This document shows positions 1 to 5,689 of a DNA stretch of 6,600 nt, piece after piece (within the stretch, counting starts at the first letter, position 1; each line of letters begins with the position of its first letter). The stretch lies in assembly GCA_018725205.1 (NCBI GenBank), contig QLUB01000098.1, positions 1 through 6,600 of the forward strand, given 5' to 3'. A program made the position numbers and the translations under genes. A model generated the notes under the pieces. It had not been told where the DNA came from and did not search any database. It saw nothing but the letters and a program-made list of their open reading frames with translations. Source of the DNA: a candidate division NPL-UPA2 bacterium. Its GTDB lineage: Bacteria; Bacillota; UBA994.

Positions 1-131
1 AGTGCGTCCTCTCGATTTTTGACGTAGCTTAAAGCGATGCGGTAAAGCTGCACCTGACAGGACTTTATGAGCTCAGCAAAGGCGACTTCATCGCCCCGTT
101 GCGCCCTAGCCACCAAAAGTGATAAGTCCAT
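1..131 (-). CDS. ECF-type RNA polymerase sigma factor, N-terminal part (gene runs off the left edge)
   Basis: Reading the minus strand from an ATG at 131 gives 43 codons before the window ends. The protein begins MDLSLLVARAQRGDEVAF, continues AELIKSCQVQLYRIALSY and ends VKNREDA. This is the start of sigma-70 region 2: an acidic residue then FAELI, followed by the LYRIALSYVKNREDA helix that precedes the core-binding segment. It resembles the SigV/SigW/SigM type of extracytoplasmic-function sigma factors of Firmicutes, which redirect RNA polymerase to envelope-stress genes. An AGGAG sits 7 nt before the ATG, supporting this start. Region 4 and any anti-sigma gene lie outside the window. The gene is divergent from degV across a 123-bp spacer. 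The ECF assignment is confident from the motif and its N-terminal position; the subgroup is not resolved. Confidence 0.85.
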   Translation of the reverse strand, partial: MDLSLLVARAQRGDEVAFAELIKSCQVQLYRIALSYVKNREDA

Positions 132-155
132 TTCTCCGCTCCTTTCTACCAATTA

Positions 156-182
156 GACGCGCCGGAGGGCGAAAAAGTTTTT
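156..182 (-). promoter_or_regulatory. Possible ECF-type autoregulatory promoter of the sigma factor gene
   Basis: On the minus strand AAAAAC (182-177) is followed after 17 nt by CGTC (159-156). This resembles the AAC...CGTC bipartite promoters recognised by SigM, SigV and SigW type factors, which commonly drive their own genes. The start of transcription would fall about 20 nt before the ATG, leaving just enough room for the AGGAG site. The -35 half lacks the usual TG before AAAC, so this is only a candidate. Confidence 0.3.
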
Positions 183-240
183 GTTGCCGTGAGCGACACT
201 ACCGAGGACAAACTACGTCTATGTAGCGATATGACTTTGC

Positions 241-246
241 AGGAGG
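241..246 (+). promoter_or_regulatory. Ribosome binding site that sets the TTG start of degV
   Basis: A perfect AGGAGG lies 8 nt before the TTG at 255. It decides the start: the same frame can be extended to a GTG at 189, but that codon has no comparable site and would add 22 residues in front of the conserved first strand of the DegV fold. Confidence 0.85.
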
Positions 247-254
247 GGTTCCCG

Positions 255-1106
255 TTGAAAAAAATAGCGCTTGTAACAGATAGCACTGCCGATCTTACAC
301 CCGCACAGATTAAGAGCCTCAATGTGGCTGTCCGCCCACTGAACGTAATCTTTAGCGACAAAACTTATCTCGACGGCGTAGACATCTCTCCCCAGCAGTT
401 CTACCCGATGCTTGCCGAGGCCAAGACACTCCCGACCACCAGTCAGCCGTCCCCCGGCGAATTTATGGAACTGTACGAGAAGCTGTTTGCCCAAGGGTAC
501 GACACTATTATCTCACTGCACATTTCGTCGGGACTCAGCGGCACATACCAAGCCGCCAAGCAAGCGGCCGACCACCTAGGACGCGACATTAGGGTGGTGG
601 ACTCGCGCTCCATTAGCGTCGGCACCTCCGTGCAGGTTACGGCCGCATCTGAGGCCATCGCAGCTGGCCAGAGTGTGGACGAGGTGATTCTGGCCATCGA
701 TGCTTCGCGCGCTAACCACGAGGTGGTGTTTACGCTAAACACCCTCGAGTACCTAGCTAAGGGCGGGCGCATCGGCAAAGCCAAAAGCCTACTTGGTTCC
801 CTACTTAATATTAAGCCCATTATTCGCGTAGATGACGGCGTATACATTGATGCCGGTAAGGCCCGTAGCCAAAAACAGGCCCTCGAGCAGATGGTCACAC
901 TGTTCCAGGACCTGTCGAAGGGGCGCCGGGCAAAGCGCGTCTGCGTAGCAGTTGGGGCCGCTGATGAGGCCGGGCAGCACTTAAAGGGGCTCCTAGAACG
1001 AGCCTTTGGCATCGAACCCTCGGTCTCCCAAGTGGGTCCGGTCGTCGGCGTGCACACGGGACCCGGCACCGTCGGCGCGGCGATCGAGTTCTTCCCGAAG
1101 GCCTAG
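255..1106 (+). CDS. degV: DegV family fatty-acid-binding protein (FakB-like)
   Basis: DegV/FakB proteins bind a fatty acid and present it to the kinase FakA for phosphorylation, feeding exogenous fatty acids into phospholipid synthesis in the cytoplasm. Starting at the TTG, the product has 283 residues, the normal family length. Motifs in order are VTDSTADL (7-14), TSQPS (62-66), HISSGLSGTY (89-98), VVDSRS (114-119), LEYLAKGGRIGKA (164-176), NIKPII (185-190) and HTGPG (267-271). T62, S63, the SSGLSGT loop, R172 and H267 fall where FakB proteins contact the fatty-acid carboxylate and the kinase. No FakA gene is visible nearby, and FakB paralogues are often scattered. The last 114 bp lie opposite the 3' end of the convergent glycosylase gene. 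The family is certain; the bound lipid is unknown. Confidence 0.94.
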   Translation: MKKIALVTDSTADLTPAQIKSLNVAVRPLNVIFSDKTYLDGVDISPQQFYPMLAEAKTLPTTSQPSPGEFMELYEKLFAQGYDTIISLHISSGLSGTYQAAKQAADHLGRDIRVVDSRSISVGTSVQVTAASEAIAAGQSVDEVILAIDASRANHEVVFTLNTLEYLAKGGRIGKAKSLLGSLLNIKPIIRVDDGVYIDAGKARSQKQALEQMVTLFQDLSKGRRAKRVCVAVGAADEAGQHLKGLLERAFGIEPSVSQVGPVVGVHTGPGTVGAAIEFFPKA

Positions 1107-2228
1107 GTACGCGGCTGTTGCCGCAGTGGCCGCAGCCACCGCTTCGCGCACGGTTGTCGTGTCCTTTTCCAGCCACAAACCACTGACCTTGAGCACTCCC
1201 CGCTCTCGCTCGGCCTTTAGTTCAACCCTGCCCACGAATTCGTCGCCAAACAGCACGGGCAGTACATAGTAGCCGTACTTGCGCTTGGCCTCGGGCACAT
1301 AAACTTCCCAACGATAGGCAAACCCAAAAATGTCCTCGAGGCGGTCGCGATCCCACACTAAGTTATCTAACGGGGCGATGAATGTCGCCCCGTCCGTTTG
1401 CGGAGGGCGCGAATCGGTGAGCTCAGGCAGCAGCGACGTATGGCAATAGTACTGCCGCTTTACGCCCTCTATGTGCACGGGGACCACGCGATCCGCGCGG
1501 ACCAAATCCTGCAGCAGGCGCTTAATCTCGACCTTTGGTGCTTCAGACCAGCCAAACCGGAACAAGCTCGTTTGGCTCAACCCGTAGGCGACAAGAAACT
1601 TCTCCAGCATGTACAGCCGGTATTCCGCCTCACTGACTTCTCTCTGCAGGAGATGGCTCGGAACAACGCGGTGCGGCAAGTCATAACGCCTGAGTAACCC
1701 CTCCCGCGCGGTAATCATAACCTGCCCTGTGTAATGCAGAACGTCAAGCGCTGCCTTTTCCGCCTTAGTCTTTTTCTCGCCGCCGTCCCACCAACCGCTC
1801 ACCTTTTCGCCGCTCGCAAACTCGCGAGCTGTGCTAGCACCATCGTCTTTTAGCCGCCGCAGCACTCTGTCGGCGGCTTGCTTTTCTTCTGGGGCAGGAC
1901 GGTGCTTCTCCCTCTGCAGGTGCATTTTATATGCGAAATAGGGATACTCCTCCATAGGGAGTACGCAGAGGGCATTACAGAAATACTCAAAGGAACTCTT
2001 CTTGACATAAAGCTCTTCGTCTAGCATCGCAGGGCGATAACCGGCGACACGATTAAAGAGCACTTGATGGTGGTTGCGCTCAAACACCTTAATGGGGTCG
2101 ATTTGGACGGCGCCTAAGTGCCGGATGGCTTGCGCCACTCCCTCCTGTCCAATCCAAGCCGACCCACAAGCTCTAAACTGCTGGCGCCCGATCAAAAACG
2201 AACGGGCTTGCTCGCGCGTAATCTGCAT
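993..2228 (-). CDS. YcaQ/AlkZ-like winged-helix DNA glycosylase (HTH_42 family)
   Basis: This family (E. coli YcaQ, also called AlkX, and Streptomyces AlkZ) removes alkylated or interstrand-crosslinked bases from DNA using tandem winged-helix domains. The product has 411 residues. The family opening is clear: a helix ARSFLIGRQQF, then HLGAVQIDPI (37-46) carrying the catalytic-type Q-x-D motif (Q42, D44) as in YcaQ rather than the Q-x-Q of AlkZ, then NHHQVLFNRVAGY and SSFEYFCNALCVLPMEEYP. Later come DNLVWDRDRLEDIFGF, then YVPEAKRKYGYYVLPVLFGD, then FVGRVELKAER, all characteristic of the C-terminal domain. The ATG at 2228 is preceded by AGGAGG 5 nt away; a longer frame back to 2531 would run antisense through rtcB and is rejected. 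Oddly, residues 375-411 are encoded antisense to the end of degV, and the conserved core appears to end just before, so the tail is probably an added extension. Crosslink repair activity is inferred. Confidence 0.88.
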   Translation of the reverse strand: MQITREQARSFLIGRQQFRACGSAWIGQEGVAQAIRHLGAVQIDPIKVFERNHHQVLFNRVAGYRPAMLDEELYVKKSSFEYFCNALCVLPMEEYPYFAYKMHLQREKHRPAPEEKQAADRVLRRLKDDGASTAREFASGEKVSGWWDGGEKKTKAEKAALDVLHYTGQVMITAREGLLRRYDLPHRVVPSHLLQREVSEAEYRLYMLEKFLVAYGLSQTSLFRFGWSEAPKVEIKRLLQDLVRADRVVPVHIEGVKRQYYCHTSLLPELTDSRPPQTDGATFIAPLDNLVWDRDRLEDIFGFAYRWEVYVPEAKRKYGYYVLPVLFGDEFVGRVELKAERERGVLKVSGLWLEKDTTTVREAVAAATAATAAYLGLREELDRRADGAGSRVHADDRTHLGDRGFDAKGSF

Positions 2229-2233
2229 GGCAT

Positions 2234-2239
2234 CCTCCT
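2234..2239 (-). promoter_or_regulatory. Ribosome binding site of the glycosylase gene
   Basis: AGGAGG on the minus strand, 5 nt before the ATG at 2228. It fixes the start well inside a frame that is open for another 303 bp upstream. Confidence 0.85.
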
Positions 2240-2247
2240 TCCAACAC

Positions 2248-2269
2248 GGGGGACGCATGTGCGTCTCTC
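2248..2269. repeat. Inverted repeat in the divergent spacer, possible operator or leader hairpin
   Basis: GACGCA (2252-2257) and TGCGTC (2260-2265) form a perfect 6-bp inverted repeat around a TG centre. Pairing extends to 2248 and 2269 in RNA if two G-T wobbles are allowed. It lies 9 nt upstream of the glycosylase ribosome binding site and about 30 nt upstream of the likely rtcB -10 element. It could be a repressor or activator site serving both genes, or a hairpin in the glycosylase mRNA leader. No known regulator consensus was recognised. Confidence 0.5.
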
Positions 2270-2279
2270 CAGAAACAAG

Positions 2280-2308
2280 TTGCCGCCTGCGGCTAACGAT
2301 AATATACT
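2280..2308 (+). promoter_or_regulatory. Probable sigma-A promoter of rtcB
   Basis: TTGCCG (2280-2285) and TATACT (2303-2308) are separated by 17 nt and match the -35 and -10 consensus at 4 and 5 of 6 positions. Transcription would start near 2315, at the ribosome binding site itself, which is unusually close. An overlapping GATAAT (2298-2303) could serve as an alternative -10 and would give a leader a few bases longer. Confidence 0.5.
2282..2293. repeat. Short GC-rich palindrome overlapping the rtcB promoter
   Basis: GCCGC and GCGGC form a perfect 5-bp inverted repeat around CT. It sits on the -35 element and the upstream part of the spacer of the proposed rtcB promoter, a position where a bound repressor would block polymerase. 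At only 10 paired bases in GC-rich DNA, chance is quite possible. Confidence 0.35.
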
Positions 2309-2314
2309 TATGGC

Positions 2315-2320
2315 AGGAGG
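2315..2320 (+). promoter_or_regulatory. Ribosome binding site that sets the rtcB start
   Basis: A perfect AGGAGG lies 7 nt before the ATG at 2328. The frame is open further upstream to 2118, but that part is antisense to the glycosylase gene and has no RtcB homology. Confidence 0.85.
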
Positions 2321-2327
2321 TGGGCGC

Positions 2328-3449
2328 ATGATTACGATTAAGGGCGCATACAACTCTGCCAAGATATTCTTGGACGCAGTCGACGAAGGCACACTGCAAC
2401 AGCTGCACGAACTCTGCAACCAACCGTTTGTGGAGGGGCTTAAGATACGGGTCATGCCGGATACTCATGTAGGTATGGGTTGCACCATTGGCACGACGAT
2501 GACGATTAGAGACAAGGTCGTCCCGGGTCACGTAGGCGTCGATATTGGCTGCGGCGTGCTGGTGGGTCGTATTCCCGCGCAGCAGGTTGACTTTGCCAAA
2601 TTAGACCGAGTGATTCGCGGCAACGTTCCTTCTGGCTTTGACGTAAGAAACAGCCCCCATCGCTTGGCAAGCAAAGCGCGGCTCGCTGAGCTTAAGTGTG
2701 CCGCGCACATCAAGAAGATGACCCGCATCGAGCTCGGTATTGGCAGCCTAGGCGGAGGCAATCACTTTATTGAGGTGGCCGCCCGAGAAGCAGGAGACAA
2801 CTACCTAAGCATCCATACGGGTAGCCGCAATCTAGGCAAGCAAATCGCCGAACACTACCAGAACGCGGCGGTGCGCGCGCTTTCTCGCAAGGGGCATGGG
2901 GGTACGAAAGTGCCCAAATACATGGCCTACGTGGAAGGCGAAGATTTGGCGGATTACCTTAACGACATGACCATTGCCCAAGAATTTGCGGACCTGAACC
3001 GCAAAGCTATCGCCGAGGTTATCTCGCGGGGCATGAACTGGGAATTAGAGGACGTCTTTATTACGACGCACAACTATATCGACGCAAGGGAGGGCATTTT
3101 ACGCAAAGGCGCAGTCGCGGCTCACAAAGGCCAAATCCTCATCATCCCAGTTAACATGCGTGACGGTAGCATTATCGCCGTAGGCAAGGGCAACAGTGAC
3201 TGGAATTACTCTGCTCCACACGGCGCCGGTCGCCTGCTGAGCCGCAGCCAAGCCAAGCGCACTTATTCGCTCGCGGAGTACAGGCAGTCCATGGAGGGCA
3301 TCTTCACCACCTCGGTCGACCCTGACACTCTCGACGAAGCCCCTATGGCCTATAAGCCTATACGCCAAATCCTTGACGCCATCGGTGATACCGTTGAAGT
3401 ACAGCATATCCTTAAGACCACGTACAATTTTAAGGCTGGCGGCGACTAA
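2328..3449 (+). CDS. rtcB: RtcB family RNA ligase (short bacterial form)
   Basis: RtcB joins RNA ends carrying a 2',3'-cyclic phosphate or 3'-phosphate to 5'-hydroxyl ends, using Mn2+ and GTP through a guanylated histidine; in bacteria it serves RNA repair. The product has 373 residues, somewhat shorter than E. coli RtcB (408). Visible motifs are MPDTHVGMGC (43-52), GHVGVDIGCG (67-76) with likely metal ligands D72 and C75, GSLGGGNHFIEV (139-150) with H145, IHTGSRNLG (162-170) with H163, THNY (247-250) with H248, and SAPHGAGRLLSR (295-306), where H298 is the expected guanylation site. All catalytic positions appear intact. No archease, RtcA or RtcR gene is adjacent. It leads an operon with the CoA-binding-fold gene 35 bp downstream and is divergent from the DNA glycosylase. 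The family is certain; the biological RNA target is unknown. Confidence 0.96.
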   Translation: MITIKGAYNSAKIFLDAVDEGTLQQLHELCNQPFVEGLKIRVMPDTHVGMGCTIGTTMTIRDKVVPGHVGVDIGCGVLVGRIPAQQVDFAKLDRVIRGNVPSGFDVRNSPHRLASKARLAELKCAAHIKKMTRIELGIGSLGGGNHFIEVAAREAGDNYLSIHTGSRNLGKQIAEHYQNAAVRALSRKGHGGTKVPKYMAYVEGEDLADYLNDMTIAQEFADLNRKAIAEVISRGMNWELEDVFITTHNYIDAREGILRKGAVAAHKGQILIIPVNMRDGSIIAVGKGNSDWNYSAPHGAGRLLSRSQAKRTYSLAEYRQSMEGIFTTSVDPDTLDEAPMAYKPIRQILDAIGDTVEVQHILKTTYNFKAGGD

Positions 3450-3484
3450 ACTGCGGCACTACCAGAAAAGAGGAGGTTCCTAAA

Positions 3485-3877
3485 GTGAGCAAAGACCTGT
3501 TGTTTGGGCTTAATCATTGGGCAGTCGCGGGCGACGTCTTAAACCCGAATAAGTTCGCCTACAAGATCGTACAGAAGCTCTTGCGCAGAGGGTATGAGGT
3601 AAGCCGTGTGCATCCTAGGGGCGGTGAAAATGTCTATGTATCCCTAAAGCAATTGCCAAACAAGCCGGATGTCCTATGCTTAGTCATCAACCCTAAGCTC
3701 GGGGCCGAGTATCTGGCCGAAGCCGCGAGCCTTGGGATAACTTATATCTGGCTGCAGCCTGGAGCGGACACGGAGGAGATTGTGGAACAGTGCCGAGCCC
3801 TTAAGCTGCAGTTTGTGCAGAGCTGCGTGTTGGTTGAGCTATCCCTCCGCGAAGCATCCGAGACAAGCAAGGAGTAG
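3485..3877 (+). CDS. CoA-binding-fold protein (CoA_binding_2 / YccU type)
   Basis: A small Rossmann-fold protein of 130 residues. The pattern is that of the CoA_binding_2 family: a first strand and turn (HWAVAGDVLNPNKFAYKIVQ, 11-30), a helix then GYEVSRVHPRG (36-46), YVSLKQLPNKPDVLCLVINP (51-70), and ITYIWLQPGADTEEIVEQC (85-103), where WLQPGA is a family hallmark. It ends with strand residues around QSCVLVEL. Members of this family are presumed to bind CoA or a related nucleotide and have no agreed function. The start is a GTG with AGGAGG 8 nt upstream. It is co-oriented with rtcB and its final codons contain the AAGGAG site of the following broken gene, so it was the middle gene of an operon. 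The glycine-rich loop is weaker than usual (AGDVLNPNK), so ligand binding is less certain. Confidence 0.85.
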   Translation: MSKDLLFGLNHWAVAGDVLNPNKFAYKIVQKLLRRGYEVSRVHPRGGENVYVSLKQLPNKPDVLCLVINPKLGAEYLAEAASLGITYIWLQPGADTEEIVEQCRALKLQFVQSCVLVELSLREASETSKE

Positions 3878-3879
3878 CG

Positions 3880-4062
3880 ATGGAACTTGCGGCGTTGCAA
3901 GGCACTGTTTCAGGCCGTATTGGGCCCAGAGCACGCGCTCACGGACATAGACGCGGCTAGGCAATACTTGGCTAGGGAAACGCTCACGCTAGTGCCGCAG
4001 CCAGGGCCGCTACTTGAACCTCTGTCGCCGCTAGCGGAGGTCTTCGCAACCGAGCGCCTGGC
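3880..4062 (+). pseudogene. Frameshifted, truncated gene remnant, possibly the start of a GlcD-like FAD-linked oxidase
   Basis: A well-placed AAGGAG (3869-3874) precedes an ATG at 3880 by 5 nt, as for a third gene of the rtcB operon. The frame from that ATG begins MELAALQ but stops at 3958 after 26 codons. The neighbouring frame, entered near 3896-3902 as if one base had been inserted, reads ALFQAVLGPEHALTDIDAAR, then QYLARETLTL, then EPLSPLAEVFATERLAH. Joined, MELAALQ plus ALFQAVLGPEHALTD looks like the N-terminus of GlcD-type FAD-dependent glycolate/lactate oxidases, which often open with a short helix, VGPEHVLTD, and an EEVAAVLRLAH-like segment. Only about 60 of roughly 460 expected residues remain before the convergent gene begins near 4060. 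Both the family call and the single-base frameshift are tentative; a real gene of unknown kind using a start near 3887 is less likely because it lacks a ribosome binding site. Confidence 0.5.
4028..4037. repeat. Ten-base perfect palindrome in the gap between convergent genes
   Basis: CCGCTAGCGG reads identically on both strands. It lies 25 bp past the stop of the minus-strand enolase-family gene, inside the decayed plus-strand gene. It could contribute a small hairpin at the mRNA 3' end but has no following T-run on either strand, so it is not called a terminator. Confidence 0.35.
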
Positions 4063-5232
4063 TCACTGCTCACCGCAAGATGGCCCAAGAACTCCGCTGG
4101 AAGTGAGAGCAGAGTTCTCACCGTGCTCGCTTATGCGGATGCCTCGCAGCATGAGACTCGCTAAACGCTCCCTGTCTACCTCTATGCCTAGCCCCGCGCG
4201 CTCGCTAAAAAACACTTCATCATGGCGATAGCTAAAGTCGCCGATATCAGCCGCAAAATGATGTGGGCCCACCATTTCGCTAGCATAGATTGCAGGCAGT
4301 GCCCTGTGCAAATGGGCCCCGGCTGCGCTGGCGATGCTGGATTCTAGCATCGACCCTACCTGGACCTTGACGCCCGCAATCTCGGCGAGGGCAGCAAGTT
4401 TCATTGCCGGCAGCAGACCGCCGCACTTCATAAGCTTAACATTCACCCAGTCGATGCCGGTTAGCGACAAGAGCCGCCATAAGTCGCGCCCCGTCCTGAC
4501 CCCCTCGTCAACCATGAGTGATATATCCGAACGCTCGCGTACCCGCTTTAGGCCCTCGTAGTCCCAGTGTTTTACGGGCTGCTCGACGAGCTCAATGTCG
4601 TAGCGGGAAATAGCCTGCATTATCTTAAGCGCGTTATCGGCGGTGGCAAAGCCTTGATTGGCGTCCACCTTGATACGCGCTTTTTTGCCTAGCGTTTCGC
4701 GGGCGACCTTTACGCGGCGAATGTCGTCTTCTGGCTTTCCGCCTAGTTTAAGTTTGTACTGCCTGTAGCCTTGTGCCTGATAGGGTGCCAGCGCGCCCGG
4801 CATCTCGTCGGGTGGGATGATGCTGATTACCGCCGGGACAGTCACCGCTTGACAGTGACCGCCAAGCAATTTATAAAGCGGCACGCCGCAGGCTTTGGCC
4901 TTAAGGTCGTGCAGAGCAATATCAATGGCGGCTTTTGCGGCGTAGGCCCCGTGCACTCGCTCCTCGGCTGCGCGGTGAAACGCCTCTAGGTCAAAGGCGC
5001 TCCGGCCTAAGACTAACGGCAGGAGGGTATCCCTGAGCATGGCAAGAGTGCTGCTGATGGTTTCCCCAGTTACCCCTTCATCGGGCACGCATTCACCGTA
5101 GCCGACAAGCCCTTCGTCTGTGAAGAGGGATAAAACAAGCGTCGGCATATTGCGCCAAGTATTATAGGCAATAACGAAGGGCTGTTTTAAGGGGAGAGCC
5201 AGCTCGCGGAGTTCTGCGGCAACAATCTTCAT
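4063..5232 (-). CDS. Enolase superfamily enzyme, muconate-lactonizing / dipeptide-epimerase subgroup
   Basis: These Mg2+-dependent enzymes abstract a proton next to a carboxylate to racemise, epimerise, cycloisomerise or dehydrate their substrates. The 389-residue product shows the complete subgroup set: K160-L-K162 at the end of barrel strand 2, D190 and N192 in VDANQGF, E217 in ELVEQP, D242 and E243 in MVDEG, and K266 in VNVKLMKCGG. The N-terminal capping domain carries DEGLVGYGECVP (39-50), and AAKAAIDIALHDLKAKA (98-114) opens the barrel. After strand 8 it has GSMLESSIASAAGAHLH and a MVGPHHFAADIGDF segment resembling muconate-lactonizing enzymes; the D-x-D that marks Ala-Glu epimerases is not clear. 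The ATG overlaps the stop of the acetyltransferase gene (ATGA), implying translational coupling. About 30 residues follow the usual end (GLGIEVDRERL), an odd tail at the convergent scar. Fold and chemistry are confident, the substrate is unknown. Confidence 0.9.
   Translation of the reverse strand: MKIVAAELRELALPLKQPFVIAYNTWRNMPTLVLSLFTDEGLVGYGECVPDEGVTGETISSTLAMLRDTLLPLVLGRSAFDLEAFHRAAEERVHGAYAAKAAIDIALHDLKAKACGVPLYKLLGGHCQAVTVPAVISIIPPDEMPGALAPYQAQGYRQYKLKLGGKPEDDIRRVKVARETLGKKARIKVDANQGFATADNALKIMQAISRYDIELVEQPVKHWDYEGLKRVRERSDISLMVDEGVRTGRDLWRLLSLTGIDWVNVKLMKCGGLLPAMKLAALAEIAGVKVQVGSMLESSIASAAGAHLHRALPAIYASEMVGPHHFAADIGDFSYRHDEVFFSERAGLGIEVDRERLASLMLRGIRISEHGENSALTSSGVLGPSCGEQ
4088..4121. 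repeat. Overlapping, mutually exclusive inverted repeats at the 3' end of the enolase-family gene
   Basis: AGAACTC (4088-4094) pairs with GAGTTCT (4112-4118) across a 17-nt loop. GTGAGA (4103-4108) pairs with TCTCAC (4116-4121) across 7 nt. The two stems share bases 4116-4118, so only one can form at a time. They lie within the codons of the enzyme's C-terminal tail. No T-run follows, so neither is a canonical intrinsic terminator. Confidence 0.4.
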
Positions 5233-5681
5233 ACCTCGACCCGCCTTTCCATATAGTAGCGGTCCTGCCCCTTGCCGTAGCAGTCGGCTTCATATTTCAA
5301 ATCACTAAACCCGAGGCGTTGGTACAATTTGCGCGCGGGGTTGTTAGGCTCGACAGTCAGCACAAAAGAGCGCGTACCGCGCGCCTCCATAATTTCCATC
5401 AAGCGACACGTCAGCTCCTTGCCTAGGCCGCAGTTTTGAAACTCCGGCTTTACTGCCGCTGTCAATATCCACGCACGCGTCTGGTCGTGCCCATCTACCG
5501 CGCCTAGACTGTACCCCGCTACTTGCCCATTTACTTCCGCCACCAAACACGAAGCTGGGAACAGGTGTGGTACCATCTTGATGAAGTAGTTGCAGTATCC
5601 CGCTGCGCCAAACGCTGCTATCTCAATGTCTTGCAGAGCCGCGAAATCTTCACACCGCACGGGTCTAATTGTAGAGCCCAC
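5229..5681 (-). CDS. GNAT family N-acetyltransferase (RimI-like)
   Basis: GNAT enzymes transfer an acetyl group from acetyl-CoA to an amine on a small molecule or protein. The 150-residue product opens with strand 1 (STIRPVRCEDFAALQDIE), then VAEVNGQVAGYSLGAV. Next is motif A, WILTAAVKPEFQNCGLGKEL (71-90), where Q82-N-C-G85-L-G87 forms the acetyl-CoA pyrophosphate loop. Motif B follows as VEPNNPARKLYQRLGF (110-125), with N114 and Y120 in the usual places. This arrangement is like RimI and other small single-domain GNATs. The start is a GTG at 5681 with AGGAGG 8 nt upstream; that site overlaps the TAG stop of the exporter gene, and the gene's own TGA overlaps the next ATG. It is therefore the middle member of a coupled three-gene operon. 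The substrate is unknown; it could modify the compound handled by its neighbours. Confidence 0.9.
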   Translation of the reverse strand: MGSTIRPVRCEDFAALQDIEIAAFGAAGYCNYFIKMVPHLFPASCLVAEVNGQVAGYSLGAVDGHDQTRAWILTAAVKPEFQNCGLGKELTCRLMEIMEARGTRSFVLTVEPNNPARKLYQRLGFSDLKYEADCYGKGQDRYYMERRVEV

Positions 5682-5689
5682 TGTACTGA

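Noticed and set aside
204..235. Sigma-A promoter for degV around TATGTA (220-225)
   Set aside because: No acceptable -35 hexamer lies at 16-18 nt; the short CTAC/GTAG repeat there is also too weak to report.
189..254. GTG at 189 as the start of degV, giving 22 extra N-terminal residues
   Set aside because: The TTG at 255 has a perfect AGGAGG 8 nt upstream, and the DegV fold begins at KKIALVTDSTADL; the extension has no family counterpart.
443..1069. Long open frame antisense to degV
   Set aside because: It is a shadow of degV: low-complexity composition rich in Ser, Arg and Ala, no recognisable motif and no ribosome binding site.
1398..1697. Plus-strand open frame inside the glycosylase gene
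   Set aside because: The opposite strand encodes conserved glycosylase sequence here; this frame shows no motif or translation signal.
2118..2327. Upstream extension of the rtcB frame by 70 residues
   Set aside because: It lies antisense to the glycosylase start region and lacks RtcB homology; the ATG at 2328 has a perfect ribosome binding site.
2229..2531. Upstream extension of the glycosylase frame by 101 residues
   Set aside because: It would run antisense through the first 200 bp of rtcB. The ATG at 2228 has an AGGAGG and starts at the family's normal N-terminus.
4028..4121. Intrinsic terminator between the convergent operons
   Set aside because: The inverted repeats present are not followed by a T-run on either strand.
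3887..4231. A genuine 114-residue gene starting at TTG 3887
   Set aside because: No ribosome binding site fits this start, the second half is antisense to the enolase-family gene, and the first half is better explained as the continuation of a frameshifted gene starting at 3880.
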